A stretch of 64,000 nucleotides of DNA from COMBO-56-21 sp038852315 (GTDB taxonomy: Archaea; Thermoplasmatota; Thermoplasmata; UBA10834), in the NCBI GenBank assembly GCA_038852315.1, contig JAWCKF010000002.1, forward strand, positions 1 to 64,000, given 5' to 3'. The notes below the pieces were generated by a model. The model searched no databases. It saw nothing but the letters and a program-made list of their open reading frames with translations, and was not told the origin of the DNA. This document shows, one piece after another, positions 42,027 through 50,772 of the stretch. The position numbers and the translations under genes were made by a program. Position 1 is the first letter of the stretch; every line of letters starts with the position of its first letter.

Positions 42027-42956
42027 ATGGCGATGGCTATTGATGCGCAGGCCGTGCTCGACCACCTTGTGTTCCACAAGTCGTTGATAGACGACTCCGA
42101 GGGCGCAGGGGACAGGGGTGCGAGGCTGGAGAACTACATCAGGATGGTCAACGAGATGGGCCAGGGTACGCTCGTGCCGTCCGACGACCCCTTCGAGAGG
42201 GGCGTCGCGCTCGTGTTCGAGCTCGTCGTCCAGCAGAAGTTCGACCCGTGGGACATCGACCTGGTGGAGTTCTCGAAGATGTATCTGAGCAAGGTCAGGA
42301 AAGCTTCCGAACTCAACCTTATAGTCGCGGGCAAGCTGGTCTACATGGCCTGGGAGATACTGAGGATGCAGAGCGAGCAGGTCCTCCGCAGGGTCGACAG
42401 GCCCGAGACGGTCGAGCTGATGTTCGAGGGGTGGGACCCTGATGGGCTCGAGATGTTCGTAGAGCCGTTCGAGCTCGGCACAGGCGAGGTTCTGCTTCAC
42501 TCCGAGCAGGTGCCCATAGAAGAGAAGGTCAGGAGGAAGGCGGACAGGCCCGTCACACTCATAGACCTCCTGGACGCGTTCGAGGAGGCCAAGAAGGAGA
42601 GCGACATCAGGCAGGAGCTCGCCAGGCTCATGCAGAAGTACCGCAGGCCGGAGTTCGACGACAAGGCTCACAAGGACAGCCTCGAGGACGACATCGTCAT
42701 GATCTGGGAGCGCATACAGAGATGCGGCGGAGGGGCCATCCCGTTCACCGACATATGCAACGGAGACAAGGAGGACAGAGTGACGGCGTTCGTCGCGATA
42801 CTCTACCTCGCCAAGCTGGGCAAGATATCGATCTGGCAGAAGAAGCTGCCGTATGGCGAGATATTCCTCGAGGTCAAGGTGCCCTGGGACATCGCCCAGC
42901 TCGAAGATGCCGTCGCCGTCGAGAACGTCAAGGTCGAGACACCGGTGATCAAGTGA
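42027..42956 (+). CDS. scpA: Segregation and condensation protein A
   Basis: The kleisin that bridges the two SMC heads, 309 residues. The ScpA signature VQQKFDPWDIDLVEFSKMYL is present near residues 68-87. The C-terminal winged-helix part, VTAFVAILYLAKLGKISIWQ, binds the SMC head. It lies two bases after smc and its stop overlaps the scpB start, so the three are one operon. Confidence 0.93.
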   Translation: MAMAIDAQAVLDHLVFHKSLIDDSEGAGDRGARLENYIRMVNEMGQGTLVPSDDPFERGVALVFELVVQQKFDPWDIDLVEFSKMYLSKVRKASELNLIVAGKLVYMAWEILRMQSEQVLRRVDRPETVELMFEGWDPDGLEMFVEPFELGTGEVLLHSEQVPIEEKVRRKADRPVTLIDLLDAFEEAKKESDIRQELARLMQKYRRPEFDDKAHKDSLEDDIVMIWERIQRCGGGAIPFTDICNGDKEDRVTAFVAILYLAKLGKISIWQKKLPYGEIFLEVKVPWDIAQLEDAVAVENVKVETPVIK

Positions 42957-43468
42957 GCAGCAGCGAGAGAGTCATAGAGGCCGCGCTCTTCTCAGCGGCG
43001 AAACCTGTGACGGTCACTGACCTGAACACGGTCACGGGCCTGGACCCGAGGACCATAAGGTCTGCCCTGAAGAAGCTGATGGAGGAGTACAACGAGTCGG
43101 ACAGGGCGATTGAGATAGCCAAGATGGGACCGAGGTATGCTATGCAGGTGAAGCGGCAGTATGTGGACGCGGCCGCGCGCCTGGCAGAGCTCAAGATACC
43201 CAAAGAGGTTCTGAAGACCGCGTCATTGATAGCCTACTACCAGCCAGTCCTCCAGAGCAAGATGTACGACCTGATCGGCAGCAGGATATACGAGGACGTA
43301 AAGGTCCTTTCGGACCTCGGCTTGGTCAGGGCGAAGCCGAAGAAGAAGAGCGTGGAGCTGACCACGACCAAGAAGTTCATCGAGACGTTCGGGATAGATG
43401 CGCGCTCGCGCGAGGACGTGAAGGCCTGGTTCGAGGAGCAACTCGCCAAGATGTCGGGCAAGAAGTGA
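42953..43468 (+). CDS. scpB: Segregation and condensation protein B
   Basis: Dimeric winged-helix partner of ScpA, 171 residues. VIEAALFSAAKPVTV starts the first winged helix, and KIPKEVLKTASLIAYYQPVLQS starts the second. The GTG at 42953 overlaps the scpA stop as GTGA and is preceded by GGTGATC, an ideal ribosome binding site. The longer open frame from 42722 lies in another frame of scpA and is not coding. Confidence 0.93.
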   Translation: MSSSERVIEAALFSAAKPVTVTDLNTVTGLDPRTIRSALKKLMEEYNESDRAIEIAKMGPRYAMQVKRQYVDAAARLAELKIPKEVLKTASLIAYYQPVLQSKMYDLIGSRIYEDVKVLSDLGLVRAKPKKKSVELTTTKKFIETFGIDARSREDVKAWFEEQLAKMSGKK

Positions 43469-43513
43469 TACTTGGGTGGCCTGCCAGCCGCTGGTCGTGG
43501 CGGCCTAACGACG

Positions 43514-43528
43514 CAAACCTTTAAGTCC
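43514..43528 (+). promoter_or_regulatory. Promoter of the Sm-like gene
   Basis: CAAACCTTTAAGTCC, a BRE plus TATA, about 35-45 bases before the ATG at 43559. Confidence 0.6.
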
Positions 43529-43558
43529 AGCCTGTCCATTGACTCGGCCGTGATTTAG

Positions 43559-43774
43559 ATGGTGATGCCTCTGAGTTTGTTGGAGAAATCCATGAACAAG
43601 AAGGTGACGCTGCTCCTGAAGGACAGCAGGCTTCTTGTGGGCACCCTCGTCGGTTTCGACGACTACCTCAACATGGTGCTCGAGGACACCGAGGAGACGA
43701 ACGGCGAGAACGTGAAGCGCCTCGGGACGGTCATTCTCCGCGGAAACAACGTGGTCAGCATATCTCCTCAGTGA
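43559..43774 (+). CDS. Sm-like archaeal RNA-binding protein
   Basis: A 71-residue LSm protein forming RNA-binding rings. The Sm1 motif KKVTLLLKDSRLLVGTLVGFDDYLNMVLED and the Sm2 motif LGTVILRGNNVVSISP are unmistakable. Homologues bind U-rich RNA and tRNA precursors. The start may be the ATG at 43559 or 43565. It has its own promoter. Confidence 0.96.
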   Translation: MVMPLSLLEKSMNKKVTLLLKDSRLLVGTLVGFDDYLNMVLEDTEETNGENVKRLGTVILRGNNVVSISPQ

Positions 43775-43837
43775 TTCCGCAGACCAGTTCTGATTGTATT
43801 GGCCCGGCGCACGCAGTGCACCCTCTTGGGACAGCAT

Positions 43838-43850
43838 CCTTTTATTACGG
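43838..43850 (+). promoter_or_regulatory. Promoter of the nucleotidyltransferase gene (leaderless)
   Basis: CCTTTTATTACGG centred about 27 bases before the GTG at 43871. Confidence 0.6.
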
Positions 43851-43870
43851 CGAATGACATCCAGAAGCAC

Positions 43871-44854
43871 GTGAAGGCGGTCCTACTTGTCGGAGGCATG
43901 GGCACTCGTCTCAGGCCGCTGACATACAGAATACCGAAACCGCTCGTGCCCGTCATGGGCAAGCCTCTGATGATGCACGTCCTTGACAAGATCCCGAAAG
44001 AGGTTGACGAGGTCATCATACCGGTGAGCTACAAGAAGGACATGATGGAAGACTATCTCCGGAAGCACCCGCCGAGCCGGAGGGTCACGCTCGTCGACGA
44101 GCCAGTGGCGCTCGGCACAGGCGGGGCCGTCAAGAACGTCGAACACATGCTCGACGGGGCTTTCTTCGTAATCAACGGCGACAGCGTGTGGTCGCTCGAC
44201 CTCGGCGAGTTCGTCAGATTCCACCGGAGGAAGAGGGCCTTCGCAACGATATCCCTTTGGCCGGTCGAGGATCCGACGCCCTATGGCGTCGTCGAGCTCA
44301 ACGGGGAGGGGAGGATCGTCAGATTCCAGGAGAAGCCCAAGAGGGAGGAGGCATTCTCCAACCTGATAAACGCGGGCGTCTATCTCCTTGAGCACGAGGT
44401 TCTCGACTACATCGGGAAAGGTTTTGTCTCGATGGAACGAGAGGTCTTCCCACGGATACTTGACAGGGGGATGTACGGGTACAGATTCGATGGTTACTGG
44501 GTGGACTGCGGCCGCAGGGAGGACCTCTTGGAAGCCTTTTGGACGATCATGGGCGGAGACTCAAGGGAGCTCGACAGGAAGGCGGTCATCGAGGGGGCGG
44601 AGCTGAAAGCTCCTTATGTAATCCGGGAGGAAGCCGTCGTGGCCGGGGCAATCATCGGTCCGAAGGCGTACATTTCTGAGAGGGCTGTGGTCGGGTTGCG
44701 GTCGATAGTGCAGAGGTCCGTGGTCTACGAGGATGCGAGGATAGGCACGGGATGCGTTGTGGTCGACTCGATAATCGATGCTGGCGTCACTGTACCAGAC
44801 GGGGCGACTGTGCAATCCGAGATACTGAGCAACTCGAAGCCAGACGAGCCGTAG
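43871..44854 (+). CDS. Sugar-1-phosphate nucleotidyltransferase (mannose-1-P guanylyltransferase-like)
   Basis: A 327-residue enzyme joining a sugar 1-phosphate to a nucleotide. The N-terminal domain has AVLLVGGMGTRLRPLT, PKPLVPVMGKPL, GTGGAVKN and FVINGDS. The C-terminal part is a left-handed beta helix (IIGPKAYISERAVVG and following). It resembles archaeal GDP-mannose or bifunctional GlmU-like enzymes; nucleotide and sugar are not certain. GTG at 43871 fits the TATA box. The frame back to 43799 is not favoured. It is followed directly by a small membrane protein gene. Confidence 0.9.
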   Translation: MKAVLLVGGMGTRLRPLTYRIPKPLVPVMGKPLMMHVLDKIPKEVDEVIIPVSYKKDMMEDYLRKHPPSRRVTLVDEPVALGTGGAVKNVEHMLDGAFFVINGDSVWSLDLGEFVRFHRRKRAFATISLWPVEDPTPYGVVELNGEGRIVRFQEKPKREEAFSNLINAGVYLLEHEVLDYIGKGFVSMEREVFPRILDRGMYGYRFDGYWVDCGRREDLLEAFWTIMGGDSRELDRKAVIEGAELKAPYVIREEAVVAGAIIGPKAYISERAVVGLRSIVQRSVVYEDARIGTGCVVVDSIIDAGVTVPDGATVQSEILSNSKPDEP

Positions 44855-44863
44855 GTGCGTCCG

Positions 44864-45127
44864 ATGGCGAAGAAGATCAGGAAGGTGCCGGCATCCCCTC
44901 TCCGAATCGCAGTGGACCTGCTCGTACCATGGGTTTTCATGGCGATCGGGGCCGTCGTCGGGCACGGCCTTGGCCTGGGCCAGTCGGCCACCGTCGGCCT
45001 GGCTCTGGCCTTTGCGCTAGGAGCGACGGTAGGCGTGTACTACTTCGAGCGGTACAGGCGGATATCGAAGCTCAGGAGGGCCAGGGATGACTCGTCGCCC
45101 TGGCCCCCTAGAACCCGAAGAACCTGA
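44864..45127 (+). CDS. Small two-helix membrane protein
   Basis: An 87-residue hypothetical protein with two hydrophobic helices (AVDLLVPWVFMAIGAVVG and VGLALAFALGATVGVYYF) between basic ends, so both termini should face the cytoplasm. AGGTG lies six bases before the ATG at 44864, just after the stop of the nucleotidyltransferase. The 3' end overlaps the convergent phosphate transporter by 20 bases. No family recognised. Confidence 0.7.
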   Translation: MAKKIRKVPASPLRIAVDLLVPWVFMAIGAVVGHGLGLGQSATVGLALAFALGATVGVYYFERYRRISKLRRARDDSSPWPPRTRRT

Positions 45128-46127
45128 GCAGTAAGAACAGACTGCCCGAGACCGTGGCTGCCGCTGGTATGGTGAGTATCCAGACTATGATGATCTTTCT
45201 CCCGACACCCCACCTCACCGCTGAGAATCTGCGTGTGGCACCGACACCCATTATGCCGCCCGAGATCGTATGTGTCGTGCTCACGGGTATACCCAGCCTG
45301 GCGGTGGCGAAGAGCATCATCGCAGCACCAGTCTCCGCGCAGAAACCCTGGTAGGGGTCGAGCTTTGTTATCCTGGACGCCATGGTCCGGACTATCCTCC
45401 ATCCGCCGAAGAACGTCCCCAGAGCTATGGTCGATGCGCACATGATCTTGACCCAGAGCTCGACGTCGAACGCGGTTGTGGGGAGAGTCCCTGCCTCGAC
45501 GAGCAGGAGCATCTGTATGATACCCATACCCTTCTGTGCATCGTTTGTGCCGTGTGTGAACGAATAGAACGCCGAAGACAGGATCTGGAGCTTTCTGAAG
45601 TACTTGTTCACATGGGCTCTCGAGTGCTTCCTCGCGATTCTCATGACGAGCGCCGTCAAGAGAAACGCGGCGACGAATCCGACAGCGGGCGATATCACGA
45701 TGAAAGCCACTGTTCTCAGTGTGCCCTCCCAGACGACAGCGTCAACAAATGCAATCGCACCACCCGCACCGATTAGCCCACCAACCAAGGCGTGGCTGCT
45801 CGATGTCGGAAGGCCCATCCACCAGGTTATCAGGTCCCATATCACGGCACCGACCACGGCGCAGAAGATGAGTATGATGCCGTAGTCCTGCACCAGATGC
45901 GGATCGATTATCCCCGTGCCTATAGTCTTCGCTACGCCCTCGAAAAAGACCGCGCCTATCAGGTTGCAGACCGCCGCGAGACCGACCGCCCTCACAGGCG
46001 AGAGCACCTTCGTCGCGACGATGGTCGCTATCGAGTTGGCCGAGTCGTGAAAGCCGTTGACGAACTCGAAGACAAGGGTAACGGATATCGTCACAGCTCC
46101 GAGAAGGCTGAGGCCCAAGATGTCCAT
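45108..46127 (-). CDS. pit: PiT-family inorganic phosphate transporter
   Basis: A 339-residue cation-coupled phosphate permease with ten to eleven helices. The two PiT signature repeats are GFHDSANSIATIVATKVLSP near the N-terminus and THGTNDAQKGMGII in the second half. It is downstream of and cotranscribed with a DUF47 protein, the usual partner. ATG at 46127 follows AGGTG; the GTG at 46136 is the longer alternative. Confidence 0.94.
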   Translation of the reverse strand: MDILGLSLLGAVTISVTLVFEFVNGFHDSANSIATIVATKVLSPVRAVGLAAVCNLIGAVFFEGVAKTIGTGIIDPHLVQDYGIILIFCAVVGAVIWDLITWWMGLPTSSSHALVGGLIGAGGAIAFVDAVVWEGTLRTVAFIVISPAVGFVAAFLLTALVMRIARKHSRAHVNKYFRKLQILSSAFYSFTHGTNDAQKGMGIIQMLLLVEAGTLPTTAFDVELWVKIMCASTIALGTFFGGWRIVRTMASRITKLDPYQGFCAETGAAMMLFATARLGIPVSTTHTISGGIMGVGATRRFSAVRWGVGRKIIIVWILTIPAAATVSGSLFLLLRFFGF

Positions 46128-46136
46128 CGGACGCAC

Positions 46137-46766
46137 CTAGGAGTTCTTGATGAACACGTCCTTTATGATGTCCGCGACATCCTCGCACTTGTCTGTGGCC
46201 ATCTCCATGTACTCGTATATCTCCTTCAGCTTGATTATGTCGATGACATCATAACCCTTGAACAGGCCCGCAACGGCCGTATGCGTCACATCGTCAGCGA
46301 CGTTCTCCAGCCTGTTGATCTCGATGCAATGGGTCAGGATGTCCGTCTTTGATGTGAGCCTCCTCAGGTCCTTCACGGCATGGTTCACCTCCTTGGTAGA
46401 ACTGAGTATCACCTCAGCCAACTTCACCATGTCGGGCGGAACCGACCTTATCTCGTACGACCACATCCTGTGCGATGCCGCCTCTATGAAATCGAGCACG
46501 TCGTCCAGCTTCGACGCGAGTTCCGACATGTCGTCATGGTCTATTGGGGTGACGAACGTCTTGTTCAGCTCCTGAGCGATCGTGTGTACGACATCGTCAC
46601 CCCTGTGTTCGATATCCTTTATGTGGTCCCGCTTCTCGGCGATGCGCGTGAAGTTCCTTGTCATATCCAGGAGCGCGTTCGCCCCCTCGAGCACGATGTC
46701 GGCCTGCTTCTCAAGGAGGTCGAAGAAGTGCTTGTCCTGCGGGATTATCCATTCCTTGAATCCCAT
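46137..46766 (-). CDS. DUF47/PhoU-like regulator of phosphate transport
   Basis: A 209-residue all-helical protein of the DUF47 family, typically encoded beside PiT transporters and thought to regulate or assist them. Signature segments are KDIEHRGDDVVHTIAQELNK and INRLENVADDVTH, with acidic metal-binding residues. ATG at 46766 is used because the TATA box (GGGTTAAAACTCC, 46801-46814) leaves the upstream ATG at 46793 close to or before the transcript start. Its stop directly adjoins the transporter start. Confidence 0.92.
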   Translation of the reverse strand: MGFKEWIIPQDKHFFDLLEKQADIVLEGANALLDMTRNFTRIAEKRDHIKDIEHRGDDVVHTIAQELNKTFVTPIDHDDMSELASKLDDVLDFIEAASHRMWSYEIRSVPPDMVKLAEVILSSTKEVNHAVKDLRRLTSKTDILTHCIEINRLENVADDVTHTAVAGLFKGYDVIDIIKLKEIYEYMEMATDKCEDVADIIKDVFIKNS

Positions 46767-46880
46767 CCGCGTCCTTCCCCCTTGCGAGGTCATGCTGATG
46801 GGGAGTTTTAACCCTTGCTGTCGGCTCGACCGGCGGCTATGCAGGGCCTGGAACGGCTCTGTGTTTCGACGTAGAGGCGG

Positions 46881-46893
46881 AAGCTTTTATTGG
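46881..46893 (+). promoter_or_regulatory. Promoter of glmM-like gene (leaderless)
   Basis: AAGCTTTTATTGG centred about 28 bases before the ATG at 46916. Confidence 0.6.
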
Positions 46894-46915
46894 ATACTCG
46901 GACATCCACAAAGCG

Positions 46916-48295
46916 ATGGTGAAGAAGACCCGGCCTGCGGCTGTACCCAGACTGTTTGGCACGAATGGCGTGCGCGGAATCGTCAATTCGAGAGAGATGG
47001 ACAGCCAGTTCGCGCTCAAGCTCGGCATGGCGATAGGTACGTTCATGAAGGGAAGGGTGATGCTCGGGACCGATGCGCGCACGTCGAATGAGATGCTCAA
47101 GTCCGCGTGCGCGGCCGGACTCATGGCGACAGGCTGCGATGTCCTGGACTGCGGCGTCGTTCCGACGCCGACGCTGCAGTATGCCGTCAGAACCGATGAT
47201 GCGGCTGGCGGCGTCATGATAACCGCGAGTCACAACCCTCCCGAATTCAACGGGATCAAGTGCATCGACTCTGATGGCACCGAGATGAGCAGGGCGAGCG
47301 AGGAAACCATCGAGCGGATATACGCCGAACAAGCATTCTCGAGGGCTAGCTGGGATCGGGTAGGTCGGTTGGTGCCTCACACTAACGTTATCGACAGATA
47401 TGTCACAGACATTGTGTCCAGGGTGGATGCTGAGGCAATCAGGAAGGCCGGCCTGAGGGTGGCACTCGATTGCGGCAATGGCGCTGGCAGCCTCGTCTCC
47501 CCAAAGGTGCTTGAGAGGTTGGGCGTGAAGTATGTCACGCTGAACTCAAACCCAGACGGCGCTTTCCCAGCCCACAACAGCGAACCGACGCCAGAGAACA
47601 CCAGGGACGTCGTTGAACTCGTTCGAGCCGGCGGGTTCGACATGGGCATAGTCCATGACGGGGATGCTGACAGGACCGTGTTCATTGATGAGACCGGGAG
47701 ATACCTGTTTGGCGACAGGAGCCTGGCTATATTAGCATACCATATGTGCAAGGCGAAGCCCGGGAGCCTGGTTGTGACGAACGTCGCATCCTCGAGATGC
47801 GTTGAGGACGCAGTCAGGATGGCCGGCGGCAGGATAATGCTTACGCGCGTAGGCTCCCCCACGATCGCTCGCGTCATGAAGGAGTACGGGGGCGTGTTCG
47901 GAGGGGAGGAGAACGGCGGGCTGATATTCGCTGACTTCCAGTATTGCAGGGACGGCGCAATGGCCGCGGCCAAGATGCTCGAGACAGTCGCGAAGAACGG
48001 CAAGCTGTCGAAGCTCAACGACGAGATACCCTCCTATTGTCAGTTCAAGACGAAGACCCCCTGCCCGGACGAGAAGAAGGACGCGGTCATCCGCAGGCTG
48101 GCCGATGAGGCGAAGGGGCTGAAGGTCGACACGACCGACGGCGTGAAGATCCTTTTCGATGACTGCTGGGTCATCGTGAGACCGTCTGGGACGGAGCCGA
48201 TCTTCAGGATATTCTCCGAAGCGAAAGAAGAGTCGAAGGCGAAGGAGCTGGCCGAGAGGTACAAGAAGCGCGTCGAGAGCCTGGTCAAAGCCTGA
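46916..48295 (+). CDS. glmM: Phosphoglucosamine/phosphomannomutase family protein
   Basis: Interconverts hexosamine or hexose 6- and 1-phosphates through a phosphoserine, 459 residues. FGTNGVRG starts the protein, S105 is the catalytic serine in TASHNP, DGDADR is the metal loop, GEENGG the sugar loop and RPSGTEP the phosphate loop. Archaeal members are often phosphoglucosamine mutases, but the sugar cannot be fixed from sequence. It could supply the UDP-GlcNAc and glycan pathways encoded nearby. Confidence 0.93.
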   Translation: MVKKTRPAAVPRLFGTNGVRGIVNSREMDSQFALKLGMAIGTFMKGRVMLGTDARTSNEMLKSACAAGLMATGCDVLDCGVVPTPTLQYAVRTDDAAGGVMITASHNPPEFNGIKCIDSDGTEMSRASEETIERIYAEQAFSRASWDRVGRLVPHTNVIDRYVTDIVSRVDAEAIRKAGLRVALDCGNGAGSLVSPKVLERLGVKYVTLNSNPDGAFPAHNSEPTPENTRDVVELVRAGGFDMGIVHDGDADRTVFIDETGRYLFGDRSLAILAYHMCKAKPGSLVVTNVASSRCVEDAVRMAGGRIMLTRVGSPTIARVMKEYGGVFGGEENGGLIFADFQYCRDGAMAAAKMLETVAKNGKLSKLNDEIPSYCQFKTKTPCPDEKKDAVIRRLADEAKGLKVDTTDGVKILFDDCWVIVRPSGTEPIFRIFSEAKEESKAKELAERYKKRVESLVKA

Positions 48296-48309
48296 TCATG
48301 CATCTGCGG

Positions 48310-49170
48310 TCATTTCTTCCGGTGCTTCGACTTCCACTTTACAGCCATGACCTCCCGCATCATCCTGGCACCGAGGATCGACGTGTTCCCCTGGTCGTAT
48401 GGAGGGCATATCTCGACTACGTCGAACCCCACCAGCCTGGGCCCGAGCCTGTTGATGATGTACCTCACGTCCCACGGCGTCAGGCCGAACGGCTCAGGCG
48501 TGCCCGTGCCCGGGGCGTACGCCGGGTCGATGCCGTCTATGTCCAGCGAAAGGTACACAGGCTCCCTCTTCAGCTTCGAGAGCATCTCATCGAATACTTT
48601 GCCCACGCCCTCCTCGTGTACCCTGAAGGCGTCGGCGTAGAGCGCCTCTTCGACCTTCTCCTCCGACGATATCGAGCGGACGCCGAACGCGAACGCGTTG
48701 CCCTTCCCGACGTGGTCCACGATGCGCCTGTGCGCGCATGCGTGACTGTTCTTCAGACCCTGGTACTCGTCTCTGAAGTCCAGATGCGCATCTATGGTTA
48801 TGACTGACACATCTCCGAGTGCCTTCACGACGGGCGGGGTGATGGAATGCTCCCCACCAATGAACAGAGGGAACTTGCCCGCGGAGGCTATCCTCCTGGC
48901 CTCCTCCTCGACGGACGCGACCATCTCGTCCACGGTGCCCTCCTCGAACAGGTCGCCCGCATCGTGCACAGGTATCTCGTCGAACGTCACCCCGTGCTCG
49001 AAGTTCTCCTTCTCGAAGGTCTGTGAGGCTTCCCTGACCGTAGTCGGGGCGAACCTGGTGCCGCTCCTGTATGTCGTGGTCTTGTCAAACGGCACGCCCA
49101 CTATGACGAACTCGGCCTCTTCGAAACTCGAAAGAGCGTCTGCAAACCTCAGCATGCCGCGTATCGGCAC
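48310..49170 (-). CDS. speB: Agmatinase-family ureohydrolase
   Basis: Hydrolyses agmatine to putrescine and urea in characterised members, 286 residues. The manganese motifs GGEHS, DAHLDFRD and SLDIDGIDPAYAPG are intact. GTG at 49170 has GTGAT five bases upstream and is preferred to the ATG at 49155. It is immediately downstream of aIF5A (six bases) in the same operon. That links it to hypusine formation, either by polyamine supply or by acting on agmatine-modified aIF5A. Confidence 0.94.
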   Translation of the reverse strand: MPIRGMLRFADALSSFEEAEFVIVGVPFDKTTTYRSGTRFAPTTVREASQTFEKENFEHGVTFDEIPVHDAGDLFEEGTVDEMVASVEEEARRIASAGKFPLFIGGEHSITPPVVKALGDVSVITIDAHLDFRDEYQGLKNSHACAHRRIVDHVGKGNAFAFGVRSISSEEKVEEALYADAFRVHEEGVGKVFDEMLSKLKREPVYLSLDIDGIDPAYAPGTGTPEPFGLTPWDVRYIINRLGPRLVGFDVVEICPPYDQGNTSILGARMMREVMAVKWKSKHRKK

Positions 49171-49176
49171 AGCGAA

Positions 49177-49563
49177 TCACACCCGCGTGATCTTCTTTCT
49201 GCCCATGGCAACGATATACTGGATCTCGCCCCCAGCCTGAAGGGAGTCCTTCATGTCCTCGGGTATCGGCAGCGAGAACATCTCATATGTCTCGAGGTCC
49301 ATGAGCTGCGCTTCGGCTCCATGGAGCGATACGACCTGGGCCTGGCGCTTGTCTATCATTGGCACCTGGACCTTGTGTTTGACCGGATAGACTACCGAGC
49401 GCTTGTTCCCGTCGAATATCCCGATCGCCTCAATCCTCGCCTTGGCCTCTCCGTGCTTCCCCGGTTTGGAAGTCGATATGCTGATGATCTTGCAGGGCTC
49501 GTCGTCTATGTTGATGTAGCGGCCCTCCCTGAGTTCCCTGACCTCGGCCTGCTCCGTGGACAT
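49177..49563 (-). CDS. eif5a: Translation factor aIF5A (hypusine-containing)
   Basis: Helps the ribosome past difficult peptide bonds after hypusination, 128 residues. The modified Lys is K36 in SKPGKHGEAK. The OB-fold C-terminal domain runs from about residue 70. ATG at 49563 has GGTGA five bases upstream; a GTG at 49572 is the longer alternative. A CTATTTTAGA box (about 49598-49608) is the likely promoter. No deoxyhypusine synthase is in the window. Confidence 0.96.
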   Translation of the reverse strand: MSTEQAEVRELREGRYINIDDEPCKIISISTSKPGKHGEAKARIEAIGIFDGNKRSVVYPVKHKVQVPMIDKRQAQVVSLHGAEAQLMDLETYEMFSLPIPEDMKDSLQAGGEIQYIVAMGRKKITRV

Positions 49564-49615
49564 ACGGTTCACCCGTTGCCAACCGTAACCAACGGTCGTC
49601 TAAAATAGTTATCCA

Positions 49616-50665
49616 TCAGCGCCTGCGTCTCTTCCCCTTGCCAGCAGGCTTCTTCCTGGGTGGCGACGCGTGTTGCTGCCTGATCTCTGCGAGGCGCCTA
49701 TCGAGCTGCGACCTGAGCACGGCTGATATGTCGCTCCGGCTGTATGCATCGGCCCTCGCGGCCAGGCATATCTTGCTGGCCAGCGCTCTTGCAATCGCCC
49801 CCCGCTGCCAGTAGGGCGCCGAATGCACCAGAGGATGCTGGAAGAGTATGCCGTGCTTGGGGGGTCGCGAGCCCTCTTTCAGGTGCCTGAACATGGCTTT
49901 CTCGGCCCCCAAGAGCTGGACGGTTCCTGAGGGCAGCGTCGCTAGCCGTCGGAGGCTGCCCGCATGCATTATCAGCCGGGCGCCTATGACCGGGCCAGCG
50001 ATAGCGTTCAAGTTGGGGGCCACCTCCTTCATCCTGACGTCTATGTAGCGCTCCAACTTCGCACGAGTATTCATGGATTCCTTCAGCGCGACGGCTAGAT
50101 CCCTTATCGAACCCAGATCCGTTAGGTCGACTTCGGATCCTATGGAATCCATCTCCAAGTCGAGCGAGGCCATGACCGCCTTTCGGTCGCCGTGATCTGC
50201 CACGGCCTTCGCATATGCCTCGCCCGAGAGGACGTTGCTTAGCTCGGGGAAATGCAGCCCATACCACTCGTGCAGACGCTCCGAGAGCAGGTTCGTGGTA
50301 GCGACGAGATCGTCGTAAGCCCTCACCGCCTGACCCAAGTGGACGTCCGCGCCGATGCTCTCCCTGACAGCCTGTTTCGCGAGGGCGATGGTTGCCTGGC
50401 GGTACAGTTCCAAAGTGAAGCCGTATTCCTCGGGCTTGATGAACGACGAATCGAACCTGACGCGCTTGCCGAACTCGCCGAGACGCTTGTCAGTGACCAT
50501 CTTGGCAGATGATGCCAGGCTGTGCTCTTCCGCGAGGACCTCGCCCCTGCGCATCGCCTCGAGGCGCTTGGCTATCTCCTCGGGGTCTTTGGGGAAGAGG
50601 GCCGCCCTGCGCACCTTCCCATCCTCGCAGAGGAACGCTCCAAACCATTTGGTTACTAGTATCAT
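49616..50665 (-). CDS. nop5: NOP5/NOP56 core protein of box C/D RNPs
   Basis: Scaffold that joins box C/D guide RNA and L7Ae to fibrillarin for 2'-O-methylation, 349 residues. A coiled-coil region (about 100-240) is followed by the Nop domain with NLNAIAGPVIGARLIMHAGSL and the conserved GAEKAMFRHL and KHGILFQHP. The C-terminal tail is basic (KKPAGKGKRRRR). Fibrillarin is usually its neighbour but is not here. A CCTTTTTATCGGG box (50691-50703) puts the transcript start very near the ATG. Confidence 0.95.
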   Translation of the reverse strand: MILVTKWFGAFLCEDGKVRRAALFPKDPEEIAKRLEAMRRGEVLAEEHSLASSAKMVTDKRLGEFGKRVRFDSSFIKPEEYGFTLELYRQATIALAKQAVRESIGADVHLGQAVRAYDDLVATTNLLSERLHEWYGLHFPELSNVLSGEAYAKAVADHGDRKAVMASLDLEMDSIGSEVDLTDLGSIRDLAVALKESMNTRAKLERYIDVRMKEVAPNLNAIAGPVIGARLIMHAGSLRRLATLPSGTVQLLGAEKAMFRHLKEGSRPPKHGILFQHPLVHSAPYWQRGAIARALASKICLAARADAYSRSDISAVLRSQLDRRLAEIRQQHASPPRKKPAGKGKRRRR

Positions 50666-50772
50666 TTCAGCTCAGCTCTGTATCCTGAACCCCGATAAAA
50701 AGGCTGCCGGGACGCTCGACATGGAAGGTTCTTGTATGCATCACATCAATCGGCCTTCGGAGCGAGGACACC

